A stretch of DNA of 62,958 nucleotides from Caryophanales bacterium. GTDB taxonomy: Bacteria > Bacillota > Bacilli > Bacillales > Amphibacillaceae. Positions 45,494 through 55,409 of the stretch are shown piece after piece (the stretch's first letter is position 1; each line of letters begins with the position of its first letter). The translations under genes were made by a program, and so were the position numbers. The notes under the pieces were generated by a model. That model saw only the letters and a program-made list of their open reading frames with translations. It was not told the DNA's origin and did no database searches. Location of the stretch: positions 1 to 62,958 of the forward strand of contig JAPFDS010000039.1 in NCBI GenBank assembly GCA_026168805.1. The letters run 5' to 3'.

Positions 45494-46888
45494 TTAATTT
45501 TTCTCAATATCTGTATACGTTAATGTCTTCCCTGTAATACCAAACAAAATGGTTAACACGGGACAAAGTAAACAAAAGAATGCGAACGGTACGTATGAAA
45601 TCGTACTTACACCTAGAACGCTAGTGATGAAAACCCCACAAACACTCCACGGGATGAGTGGATTTACAACCGTTCCTGCATCTTCAGCAACGCGGGATAA
45701 ATTTAAGTTGGACAAGCCAACTTTTTTATATTGCGCTTGATATGTTTCCGTCGTCAATAATATGGATAAATATTGTTCACCAACTAAAAAGTTCACACCG
45801 ATAGCTGTTAACGCTGAAGCGGTAATGACCGAACGAACCTTTTTCAACATGCCTTCAATCGATGAAAGAAGTCGTGGAATAATTCCAAGCGTAAATAACA
45901 ATCCACCTAAACAAAGGGCTAGGAGAACAATCCCAATCGTTGAAAACATACTTTCCACACCACCACGGGAAAGGAGTGTATCAATTTCTTCAACACCTGT
46001 TTCAGAAACAAAGCCATTAAATAGTGTATCAAATAACGATTTTACATTTGGCACTTGATGAATGAGTGAAACGAGTATTGCACTCAATGAGCCTGCCGCA
46101 AGTGCGAGTAAGGCTGGTGCTTTCCGAATCGAAAAGATAAATAACACGAGTAAAGGGATTACCGCACTGTACCAATGAATCAGTCCTGTATCGAGCAGTC
46201 CTTGTTGAAAGAACTCCATTTTACCAAAGTTCGCAGTTTCAATACTTGGTGAAAGAATCGCAAATAAAATAAGGGAGATCACAAATGCTGGACCTGTCGT
46301 CCAAATCATATTTTTAATGTGATCAAATAAATCAACTTTTACAATGGATGAAGCCATATTAGTCGTATCTGATAACGGCGACATTTTATCCCCGAAAAAC
46401 GCCCCTGATACAATCGCTCCAGCCGTCATTGCAAGAGAAACATCCACTGCTTCAGAAATTCCAATAAACGCAAGTCCGACCGTACCAACCGTCGTTAACG
46501 AACTACCTACTCCCACACCAACAATCGCACAGACGACAAAAACGATCGCTAAATAAAATTGCGGAGTGACCAGATGGAACCCTGCATAAATAAGAGTTGG
46601 AATCGTCCCACCGACCATCCATGACGCGATTAAAATTCCAATAAAGAAGAAAAGCAAGGCAGCACTAATCCCGACTTTTGCCCCTTCGGTAATACCAGTT
46701 TCTAAATCACTATACGCAATCCCCTTCGCCAGTCCGTAAATGATGAGCACAAGGAGTGACAAGAGAAGCGGAATATGTGGCGGTGCCTCCATGAAAATAA
46801 TTGCAATACTCATTGTACCTAACACGATAATGGTTAGTAAGAGCGCCTCACGTAACGAAATTTTTTGTACAGGTTGAATCCGAAACAT
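45494..46888 (-). CDS. NhaC-family Na+/H+ antiporter
   Basis: A 464-residue polytopic protein with about 11-12 helices. It has the family segments GVGVGSSLTTVGTVGLAF, GAFFGDKMSPLSDTTNMA and VGEQYLSILLTTETY. NhaC proteins extrude Na+ for protons; some relatives (MleN) exchange malate and lactate. The preceding region gives no clear substrate hint. Start ATG 46888 has AAAAGGGG just upstream. Sodium exchange fits a salt- or alkali-adapted host. Confidence 0.92.
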   Translation of the reverse strand: MFRIQPVQKISLREALLLTIIVLGTMSIAIIFMEAPPHIPLLLSLLVLIIYGLAKGIAYSDLETGITEGAKVGISAALLFFFIGILIASWMVGGTIPTLIYAGFHLVTPQFYLAIVFVVCAIVGVGVGSSLTTVGTVGLAFIGISEAVDVSLAMTAGAIVSGAFFGDKMSPLSDTTNMASSIVKVDLFDHIKNMIWTTGPAFVISLILFAILSPSIETANFGKMEFFQQGLLDTGLIHWYSAVIPLLVLFIFSIRKAPALLALAAGSLSAILVSLIHQVPNVKSLFDTLFNGFVSETGVEEIDTLLSRGGVESMFSTIGIVLLALCLGGLLFTLGIIPRLLSSIEGMLKKVRSVITASALTAIGVNFLVGEQYLSILLTTETYQAQYKKVGLSNLNLSRVAEDAGTVVNPLIPWSVCGVFITSVLGVSTISYVPFAFFCLLCPVLTILFGITGKTLTYTDIEKN

Positions 46889-47039
46889 AACAAAATCCCC
46901 TTTTCCTGATGTTCAAACAATCTATGTTGTTAAACGCACAAGTTTTACGTTGAAAATAACTATGAATCATTTTACAACATATGAAAAAAGAAAGCGACAA
47001 GAAGGAACTTGAAGATGTAGAAGAAAAGTGCGCGGGAAT

Positions 47040-47350
47040 CTGTTTAGTGTTTGGAAAACGCGTGGGCATGAAAATCCAGGACCTAACCTCGTGTTTAGTG
47101 CCTGGAATTCGTTGGTACCCAGAAATTGAGGACCTAAGCTGTAGTTTAGTGCCTGAAAATCGTTGGTACCCAGAAATTGAGGACCTAAGCTGTAGTTTAG
47201 TGCCTGAAAATCGTGGGTCCCCGGAAATTGAGGACCTAAGCTGTAGTTTAGTGCCTGGAAATCATGGGTACCCGAAAATCGCGGACCTAACCAGTCGCTT
47301 AGTGCTTGTAAATCGTAAGCACACGAAAATCCAAGACCTAACCTTCCGTT
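47040..47350. repeat. Tandem array 3: about six 51-bp units
   Basis: GTTGGTACCCAGAAATTGAG-type units recur at 47111, 47162, 47213, 47264 and 47315 (exactly 51 bases apart), with a diverged unit from about 47060. Each has AGGACCTAA and TTTAGTGCCT as an imperfect dyad with a 7-base GCTGTAG spacer. The sequence differs from arrays 1 and 2 but period and layout agree. Both strands are open by virtue of the triplet period; no start signal is seen. It occupies the gap 46889-47432. Confidence 0.88.
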
Positions 47351-47432
47351 TATCATATAATGTATGTAGAATCTAAGAGGAAGCGGCTACAGTGGATGAA
47401 TCCTCGGCAATATTCGGAAAGGGATGATCATC

Positions 47433-48335
47433 ATGCAAATAAACAAAAAAATCTCCATGAGGAAGTACCGAAAAGAAGATAAAGACCAGCTGAAAACAAT
47501 CGCAAAATCATGTTTTGATGAAGATGGGATTTCAATTATTGAACAACCGAATACCACTTTTGCTCGCACAGCACTACATGAAGGAGAAGTAGTCGGCACC
47601 GTATTCGCATGGAAAAGTGCATTTCATTCCAACTGTTTGTACTTTCGAATATATGTAGCCCCTTCTTTCCGGGCGGAGGATATTGAAAGAGCCCTCCTTG
47701 AAGTGTTAACCGAGCACGCTCAAAAACAAAAAAATCTGCTCCCTCTGCAAACATCTATATGGGAAACGTCGATTGGATTAAAAAATCTATTTGAGAAGAA
47801 TGGTTTTGAAGAATGTAGAAGAACGTACATGCCTATCTTGCAAGTGGAAGATGCTCTCGTTCCTATTTTTACGTTAGACAGCAATATTCAAACGGTCGAA
47901 GAAATGTCACAAGACAAGGAGTTAGCAAACAAACTTGTAGAGCTCGCTCAACGGAATTATACGAAGACGCATATGGATAATCCCGTCTCAAAAAACATTG
48001 GACAAGACGTGTGGAAGGAGCTTGTTTTTGCCGAAGATCTTCTTGAAAAAGGCAGTTTTGTTTACGCAGAGGAAGGCGAAATAATAGCCTACAGTTTCTT
48101 GCATACATCAGATGAGAAAGACACGTTTGAACTCGGCTGGTGTGGAGCAACACGTGACAACAATCAAGAGATGATCCGGCTCCTTGTGCAACGTCAAATT
48201 CTCTATACAAAAAAGCAGGGTGTTTCGAAACTACTTGGAGAGTTTGACACAACGGATGAAGCGGCGATGAGCGTACTAGGTTCATTTCCATTCGAGCCTT
48301 GTCCAACGTGGGTGACGTATTCGTTAAAATTGTGA
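47433..48335 (+). CDS. Double GNAT-domain acetyltransferase
   Basis: About 300 residues with two GNAT-like halves: the first (about 5-140) has LYFRIYVAPSFRAEDIERALLEVL, and the second (about 150-300) has YAEEGEIIAYSFLHTS and ELGWCGATRDNNQEMIRLLVQRQ. Such tandem proteins often acetylate small molecules such as mycothiol-like thiols or antibiotics, but no substrate can be read here. Start ATG 47433 is 9 bases after AAAGGG; ATG 47424 is the alternative. Confidence 0.82.
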   Translation: MQINKKISMRKYRKEDKDQLKTIAKSCFDEDGISIIEQPNTTFARTALHEGEVVGTVFAWKSAFHSNCLYFRIYVAPSFRAEDIERALLEVLTEHAQKQKNLLPLQTSIWETSIGLKNLFEKNGFEECRRTYMPILQVEDALVPIFTLDSNIQTVEEMSQDKELANKLVELAQRNYTKTHMDNPVSKNIGQDVWKELVFAEDLLEKGSFVYAEEGEIIAYSFLHTSDEKDTFELGWCGATRDNNQEMIRLLVQRQILYTKKQGVSKLLGEFDTTDEAAMSVLGSFPFEPCPTWVTYSLKL

Positions 48336-48345
48336 ACGAATGTCT

Positions 48346-48642
48346 CTAATTCTCAGTTTCTTCATTTTGCAACTCTAGCAAAAATGGATACACCAGTACA
48401 TATATGCTAAATAACACAAACAAAATAGCGACATTTAATAAAGATGCGCCTAAAGTGAAGGCTAATACAAGCGCAACGGCAATGGAAAAGAATATTAAAT
48501 ACATAATTTTACTCGCTGTCTTTTTCGTTGCATATTGTTTTTCCTTACAATTGGGACATATTTTCCCTGCGCTTACCGTAAACATTTTTTTCAGTGCGTC
48601 CGTATATGACCATGTATAATGACAGTTTTGACATGTTGGCAT
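48346..48642 (-). CDS. TIGR04104-like zinc-ribbon membrane protein, second copy
   Basis: A 98-residue paralogue of the protein at 765-1070: CQNC near the N-terminus, a second pair CPNC about 21 residues after it, KEKQYATKK, then two hydrophobic helices. Start ATG 48642, with AAAGGAG 8 bases upstream; ATG 48645 is adjacent. The open frame runs further upstream into the tyrosine phenol-lyase terminator, which is not coding. It ends 10 bases from the convergent GNAT gene. Confidence 0.82.
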   Translation of the reverse strand: MPTCQNCHYTWSYTDALKKMFTVSAGKICPNCKEKQYATKKTASKIMYLIFFSIAVALVLAFTLGASLLNVAILFVLFSIYVLVYPFLLELQNEETEN

Positions 48643-48660
48643 CATGATGTCTCCTTTATA

Positions 48661-48692
48661 AAACCCTCTCCCCAATTGGATTTGGAGAGAGG
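48661..48692 (-). terminator. Terminator of the tyrosine phenol-lyase gene
   Basis: On the minus strand CCTCTCTCC and GGGGAGAGG pair around about 10 bases and run into GTTTTAT. Confidence 0.75.
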
Positions 48693-48700
48693 TTGTTGTC

Positions 48701-50143
<1,443 letters not shown>

Positions 50144-50195
50144 TTAAAAACAAAATATATGTTTAATTTAAGTGTTACAATCGACTTTTCAATCG

Positions 50196-51419
50196 TTAAC
50201 TTTCAAAATACTGATCTTTAATAAAGAAATACGCTGGTCTTTTACCTTCTTGTTCAATTAATGAAAGGTTTAATAATTCTTTTGATAGGTTTCGCACGGT
50301 TGAGGTCGATAAATTAGATATATTTGAAAGTTCCTTAACAGTTATCCCTTTACTATGTGCAAAGAAATGATTTTGAGCTAACACAAACATAAAATTAAAT
50401 AGATATTCTGACTGACCTTTAAGTTTTGGTTCATGTTTTAATTTATGAATTGCAATCTCTAACAACTCAACTTTTTCTTTTAACTCAGCAAGCATATCTT
50501 TAAGCGCATCTAAAATAATATCCATAAATGTATGGATAAAATCATTCATTTCTCCACTATTCATGAGACTATTTGTAATTTCAAAACTGGTTAAATATTT
50601 ATGAGTGTACGTGTAACAGCCTTGTGATAGAGATAGCGCTCCTATTTCTCCAATAATATCTGACAAATACAAACTACTAATAAATCTAGATGTCCTTCCG
50701 TTTCCATCGTAGAATGGATGAATATAACCGAAGTAATAATGCCCAATGGCAACCTTCACGAGTGGTGGGATGTGTGGTGTATCATTCATTAGATGTAACA
50801 ATTCGCTTAGCTTGTCAACAATATCTTGTTCTGGAGTCACTCCGCGGTGGATGACCTTTTGCGAACCTGACTTTTTTAACACGTGAGTCATGTCTTTTCT
50901 AAAGACTTTTCCATCAGGCAGGTGCTCTTCATCGATTTCGTCTTCAGTAATATCATCATAAATCATTCTTATATCTTCTGGATCTGTTGGTACATCAATA
51001 TCTCCATTGATAAGTCCTTGATAAGATTTAATCATACTGTGAAACCTTTTTTTGTGCTTGTTAACTAGCTCGATATCTTTCACACTTCTGGCAATTTCAG
51101 CTTTTGTACTTTTCACACCTTCTAGCTCATTTGTGTGATATAACTCATCAACAATCCTCTCGAAAATGAATTGCTCTTTTGCAATATCAGGTAAGTTATT
51201 AAATGTTTTATTGAGCTTATTTGAAGTTTTGTGAATCAAACTTACTTGTTCGATCATTTCATTGGTTGGGACATAGTATAATTCATAGATGTTCGGCTGG
51301 TTCATAGGTTTAATCGTTATTCCAAGTTTCACAGTTGATTCAAAAGAAATCCTTTTCTTATACGTACTAGAAAATACACTGTGGTCACTTTCGCGAAAAA
51401 CTTTATAAAGACTCCTCAT
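50196..51419 (-). CDS. Fic-family protein with N-terminal inhibitory motif and winged HTH
   Basis: A 407-residue Fic protein. Core motif HPFYDGNGRTSR (catalytic His234) matches HxFx(D/E)GNGRxxR and is intact, so AMP transfer is possible. A self-inhibition motif TNELEG (T96-G101, S/TxxxEG) lies before the core, as in class II Fic enzymes. The C-terminal about 60 residues form a winged helix (ITVKELSNISNLSTSTVRNLSKEL). No antitoxin-like partner gene is adjacent. ATG 51419 is the only clear start. Inverted repeats lie upstream and may be autoregulatory. Confidence 0.92.
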   Translation of the reverse strand: MRSLYKVFRESDHSVFSSTYKKRISFESTVKLGITIKPMNQPNIYELYYVPTNEMIEQVSLIHKTSNKLNKTFNNLPDIAKEQFIFERIVDELYHTNELEGVKSTKAEIARSVKDIELVNKHKKRFHSMIKSYQGLINGDIDVPTDPEDIRMIYDDITEDEIDEEHLPDGKVFRKDMTHVLKKSGSQKVIHRGVTPEQDIVDKLSELLHLMNDTPHIPPLVKVAIGHYYFGYIHPFYDGNGRTSRFISSLYLSDIIGEIGALSLSQGCYTYTHKYLTSFEITNSLMNSGEMNDFIHTFMDIILDALKDMLAELKEKVELLEIAIHKLKHEPKLKGQSEYLFNFMFVLAQNHFFAHSKGITVKELSNISNLSTSTVRNLSKELLNLSLIEQEGKRPAYFFIKDQYFES

Positions 51420-51480
51420 ATACTCACCTCAACTTATTATTAATAGTAAATAATACACGTTAATCGTTAAATATCTAGTC

Positions 51481-51513
51481 CTATGCGTAAATAATGCTAG
51501 TTTTTACGCATAG
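51481..51513. promoter_or_regulatory. Inverted repeat upstream of the Fic gene
   Basis: CTATGCGTAAA (51481-51491) and TTTACGCATAG (51503-51513) are perfect complements. Two more ACGTA-containing repeats (TTACGTATA near 51554 and TATACGTAA near 51586) follow in inverted orientation. Together they mark the 477-base gene-free gap between fic and mqo as a probable regulatory region, perhaps bound by the Fic winged helix. Nothing else is seen in the gap apart from an AT-rich stretch before mqo. Confidence 0.5.
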
Positions 51514-51896
51514 ACATTAACGTTTTCTGGTTAAATGTTAAAATTACGTATATTTATTACTTTCTCCAATATAAAATGAACATATACGTAAAAGAAGCTG
51601 CAAGTAAATACTTCACTCAAATATATTATGTACTTGCATATGAACTTCGAAAAATCAAAGCAAAATATCATTCCTTACTACAGTTGTACGAGCGTTCAAT
51701 ACTTTTCCTGAGAAAAATTACTATTTCCCTATGTGTTATGTGTTAAATAGGATATAATAGAAGAGTAAGGTTAAAATGATATGATACATGTAAAAAACAA
51801 ATCTAAACAAGTATTTTACTTAATGATTGTACTGTAAACATCTTAGAATCAACACTTTATATAAGGAATCAAAATATACGGATAAGGAAGATTGTT

Positions 51897-53399
51897 ATGA
51901 GCAATAAACAGGAACATACAGACGTTATCTTAATCGGCGCGGGCATGATGAGTGCGACTTTAGGTTCTTTACTACATGAGTTAGCACCTGATTGGAATGT
52001 GAAACTATTTGAAAAGCTTACCATGTCGGGAGAAGAGAGTTCGAACGAATGGAATAACGCGGGAACAGGGCACTCTGCCTTATGTGAATTAAACTACACA
52101 CCTGAACAAGAAGATGGATCTGTTGAAATTAAAAAAGCGGTCAACATTAATGAACAATTCCAAGTCTCCAAACAATATTGGACATATCTTGTAAAAAACG
52201 GTGTTCTCAAGGATCCAAAAGACTTTATTATGCCTATTCCGCATATGAGCTTTGTAGAAGGTAAAGAAAATGTTTCCTATTTGAAAAAAAGACATGAAGC
52301 ACTATCGGAACATCCATTATTCCAAGGAATGGAATACTCAGAGAATCTAGAGAAATTAAGTGAATGGATTCCTTTAATGACAAAAGACCGAAAACAGGAA
52401 GAGCCAATCGCGGCAACGAAAACCGACGATGGAACAGACGTGAATTTCGGGGCATTAACGAGAGAACTACTCGACTATCTAGAGGAACGAAATGTAGATA
52501 TGAATTACAGCTCTGTTGTAAAAAGTATTAAACAGAGAGATGACGGTTTATGGGAAGTGAAAGTGCACCACTTAATTGGAAACAAGACGAAAACCTATAC
52601 CGCAAATTTTGTATTTATCGGTGCAGGTGGTGGAAGTTTACCATTGCTCCAGAAAACAGGTATTCCAGAATCGAAAAAAGTAGGCGGTTTCCCAGTAGGC
52701 GGTCTGTTTTTAGTATGTAACAATCCGGATGTCATTGAACAACATCATGCGAAAGTATACGGAAAAGCAAAAGTAGGAGCACCACCGATGTCGGTGCCAC
52801 ATTTAGACACAAGATTTATCGGCAATGAGCGAACATTACTATTTGGTCCATTTGCTGGATTTTCACCAAAATTCCTTAAAACAGGTTCCAACATGGACCT
52901 GATCGGTTCTGTAAAACCGAATAACGTGATGACGATGTTAGCGGCCGGAGCAAAAGAAATGGGGCTAACAAAATATTTAATTGAACAACTATTATTATCA
53001 GAAGAAGAGCGCATGGATGAACTCCGTGAATTCATTCCTGATGCAAAAGATGAAGATTGGCATATTGTAGTTGCTGGTCAACGCGTTCAAGTGATCAAAG
53101 ATACAGATGCCGGAAAAGGAACGCTTCAGTTTGGGACAGAAGTTGTCAAATCAAGTGACGGTACCATTGCGGCACTTCTTGGAGCATCTCCAGGAGCTTC
53201 AACTGCAGTACATGTCATGTTAGGGATTTTAAAAGACTGTTTCCCAGAAGAACATGACAAATGGCTCCCTAAAATTAAAGAAATGGTTCCTTCATACGGA
53301 AAAAAACTTTCAGATCATCCAGAGTTGTTTAAAGAAGTGCATGCTGAAGCGGCAGAAACGCTAGAGTTAAATAAAGTATTACCGACGGATGCGGATTGA
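51897..53399 (+). CDS. mqo: Malate:quinone oxidoreductase
   Basis: A 500-residue membrane-associated FAD enzyme oxidising malate to oxaloacetate and reducing quinone. The N-terminal FAD motif [36 protein letters not shown] and [19 protein letters not shown] are characteristic, as is [13 protein letters not shown]. It bypasses NAD-dependent malate dehydrogenase in the citric acid cycle. Start ATG 51897 has GGATAAGGA nearby. A strong terminator follows. Confidence 0.97.
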   Translation: MSNKQEHTDVILIGAGMMSATLGSLLHELAPDWNVKLFEKLTMSGEESSNEWNNAGTGHSALCELNYTPEQEDGSVEIKKAVNINEQFQVSKQYWTYLVKNGVLKDPKDFIMPIPHMSFVEGKENVSYLKKRHEALSEHPLFQGMEYSENLEKLSEWIPLMTKDRKQEEPIAATKTDDGTDVNFGALTRELLDYLEERNVDMNYSSVVKSIKQRDDGLWEVKVHHLIGNKTKTYTANFVFIGAGGGSLPLLQKTGIPESKKVGGFPVGGLFLVCNNPDVIEQHHAKVYGKAKVGAPPMSVPHLDTRFIGNERTLLFGPFAGFSPKFLKTGSNMDLIGSVKPNNVMTMLAAGAKEMGLTKYLIEQLLLSEEERMDELREFIPDAKDEDWHIVVAGQRVQVIKDTDAGKGTLQFGTEVVKSSDGTIAALLGASPGASTAVHVMLGILKDCFPEEHDKWLPKIKEMVPSYGKKLSDHPELFKEVHAEAAETLELNKVLPTDAD

Positions 53400-53430
53400 A
53401 TAAGAAACATATGTACTTTATATTCTATGA

Positions 53431-53475
53431 AGCCCCAAAGGTTGGATAATAATATCTAATCTTTGGGGCTTTTTT
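53431..53475 (+). terminator. Terminator after mqo
   Basis: GCCCCAAAG (53432-53440) and CTTTGGGGC (53461-53469) with further internal pairing (GATTAGAT/ATAATC-like), followed by six T. Confidence 0.88.
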
Positions 53476-53622
53476 GATTATATACGAACAATCGTATGAT
53501 TCAATCTCTATTGAAATCACTTTTAATAGGGGTAAATACCTATGTCGGTATAAGGTAATGAGTCTATCTTACCTTTGGTTAAAAAATAGAATGAGACTAT
53601 ATAAGGATATTAGCGAATATGC

Positions 53623-53652
53623 TTGACAGCTATTGTTCAATATGAATAGTAT
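53623..53652 (+). promoter_or_regulatory. Probable promoter of the tapA-sipW-tasA-like operon
   Basis: TTGACA (53623-53628), an 18-base spacer and TAGTAT (53647-53652). It is followed by a roughly 200-base leader containing two AAAGGAG-like sites (near 53694 and 53717) without a usable reading frame. The 53400-53848 gap holds only the mqo terminator and this leader. Confidence 0.6.
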
Positions 53653-53857
53653 GAATCGAATCAATTAATTATTCTGAAAAATAAAGCTAGTAAAAGGAGG
53701 TAGAGCTGTTAAAGTAAAGGAGAATAAATGTAAGCGTCATCATTAGGTCGCAACCTTCACATGTTTGCAATGTACATGTGATTAGAAATACTTCGTTAAA
53801 TATGACTACTTACTCGAATTGTACAGAGCAATAAGTGTATGAGGAGGAGTGCCTACT

Positions 53858-54109
53858 ATCAGAAAGTTTAGAGCAAACATGAAGTGCAAGTTATTAGTAC
53901 TATGTTTTTTATCTTTCTTTATCATTTCACAACTAACATCACCAACGACAGCTACTTTTAATGATACAGAACAAATCTATTTTCATCTTCCTTTTGAAGA
54001 TAGTTTCAATGAACAACAAGTAGAGGAGCGGGATGAAAAAGAGCCAGATGAGACTGGTCTAGATAATAGTGTTGACGAGAATCAAGACGATGGAACAGCC
54101 GACGAGTGA
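53858..54109 (+). CDS. Minimal TapA-like SipW-processed secreted protein
   Basis: An 84-residue secreted protein (about 83-86 depending on start). It has a basic N-terminus, a hydrophobic stretch LLVLCFLSFFII, then SPTTATFNDTEQIYFHL, which has the form of a SipW-type cleavage site (A-x-F-x-D) plus the beta-strand segment of TapA, and an acidic Asp/Glu tail. B. subtilis TapA has the same start and acidic tail but a folded cysteine-containing middle that is missing here. It stands immediately before sipW and a TasA-like gene. GGAGG ends at 53847 and ATC 53858 is best spaced; GTG 53849 overlaps the site and ATG 53879 is far. Confidence 0.7.
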   Translation: MRKFRANMKCKLLVLCFLSFFIISQLTSPTTATFNDTEQIYFHLPFEDSFNEQQVEERDEKEPDETGLDNSVDENQDDGTADE

Positions 54110-54197
54110 TAGAAGTCCTCACTTCATCGTCAGAGGTATCAATTGACTAGATTTATATGAGCGAATGTATGTAATAAAAGAATGAGGTGAATAACCA

Positions 54198-54749
54198 ATG
54201 AAGAGAGGCAAAATTGTACATGCAATAGTCAATTTTATAACGTCCGTGTTGATCATAGTGACAGTAATCTTAGCCTTTACAATTGTATCCGCAAAAGTCT
54301 CAGGAAAAGAACCAAGTGTTTTTGGATATCAAATAAAAACAGTTTTATCTGGATCTATGGAGCCAGAAATACAAACAGGTTCAATCATCTTCAATAAAAA
54401 GACAAATAGCGAAACGTTAAAAGAAGGAGACGTTGTCACATTTCTTACAGAAGAAAACATTCTTGTCACACACAGAATTATTGAAGTTGTAGGAAATGAG
54501 TACATTACGAAGGGAGATAACAATAGCGGAAAAGACGTTCAGCCAATTCTACCTCAAAATATTACAGGTAAATATACAGGGTTTACTATTCCATATCTAG
54601 GCTATGTGTTGAATTTTGCGAATACAAATCTAGGTAGCACGCTGTTGCTAGTTCTACCTGGTCTCTATTTAGTTGGTTACTCCATACTAATTATTACACG
54701 CTCCTTAAAGCAGGTGGAAAGTAAAATACCGGCAAAAAATGATAAATAA
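54198..54749 (+). CDS. sipW: ER-type signal peptidase I, SipW
   Basis: A 183-residue protein with an N-terminal helix, catalytic serine in SGSMEP, His in VTHRIIEV instead of the Lys of ordinary bacterial signal peptidases, Asp in TKGDNNSGKD and a C-terminal membrane helix. This His-type active site is that of SipW, which cleaves TasA and TapA in B. subtilis. It lies between the TapA-like and TasA-like genes in the same order as tapA-sipW-tasA. Start ATG 54198, with GAGGTG upstream. Confidence 0.93.
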   Translation: MKRGKIVHAIVNFITSVLIIVTVILAFTIVSAKVSGKEPSVFGYQIKTVLSGSMEPEIQTGSIIFNKKTNSETLKEGDVVTFLTEENILVTHRIIEVVGNEYITKGDNNSGKDVQPILPQNITGKYTGFTIPYLGYVLNFANTNLGSTLLLVLPGLYLVGYSILIITRSLKQVESKIPAKNDK

Positions 54750-54765
54750 ATGGGGGAATTTATTC

Positions 54766-55353
54766 ATGGGAATTAAGAAGAAATTAGGTCTCGGTGTAAT
54801 CTCTGCAGTGATTGGTTTATCAATGATTGTAGGAGGTACGTACTCTTATTTTAGTGATGAAGAAATATCTGCTAATACATTTGCGGCTGGAACTATTGAT
54901 CTCTCTGTTGAACCAACAGAAATTGTTGACTTAGACAATTTAAAACCAGGGGATTCTATTGAAAGGGCATTCGAACTTCATAATAACGGAACAATTGATA
55001 TTCAAAAAGTGCTCTTGGAAACAGATTATCAAGTAGTAGATGCTGAAGGAGATAATACCGAAGATTTTGGAAAACATATTCATGTAGAGTTTTTATACAA
55101 CGTTGATCAAGTCAATGAAGTGATCTATGAAACGTCTTTATATGATCTTCAGAGCATGACTCCTGAGGCTGTGAGTGAAGAAGTCTTTTCACCACTTTTA
55201 GGTGAAGATGGATTAGAGTCTGGTACATCTGATGATCTAATAGTGAAATTTGTCTTTGTAGATAACGGAGAAGACCAAAATCAGTTTCAGGGTGACAGTT
55301 TACATCTCGAATGGACTTTTAACGCACTGCAAGTACCGGGAGAAGATAGGTAA
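54766..55353 (+). CDS. TasA/camelysin-family filament subunit
   Basis: A 195-residue secreted protein. The signal peptide ends GGTYSYFSDEE, the SipW recognition form. The next strand SANTFAAGTIDLSVEPTE corresponds to the TasA donor strand (FASGTLDLS). The fold continues with FELHNNGTIDIQKVLLE. TasA subunits polymerise by donor-strand exchange into biofilm fibres; camelysins are close relatives. It is shorter than B. subtilis TasA (261). Start ATG 54766 is used because GGGGGA lies 12 bases upstream; ATG 54739 overlaps sipW. Confidence 0.9.
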   Translation: MGIKKKLGLGVISAVIGLSMIVGGTYSYFSDEEISANTFAAGTIDLSVEPTEIVDLDNLKPGDSIERAFELHNNGTIDIQKVLLETDYQVVDAEGDNTEDFGKHIHVEFLYNVDQVNEVIYETSLYDLQSMTPEAVSEEVFSPLLGEDGLESGTSDDLIVKFVFVDNGEDQNQFQGDSLHLEWTFNALQVPGEDR

Positions 55354-55409
55354 TTACAACGCCGATATTTGAAAGCGCTTACGGTAATCGGCAAATCAAT
55401 GGAGGAGAA

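Noticed and set aside
46967-47376. Two frames of about 130 residues over tandem array 3
   Set aside because: Same repeat artefact; the 52-bp array 4, which cannot stay in frame, shows that these arrays need not be coding.
53694-53740. Small gene after the AAAGGAGG sites upstream of the TapA-like gene
   Set aside because: The available frames close within a few codons (ATG immediately followed by TAA), so only a leader is supported.
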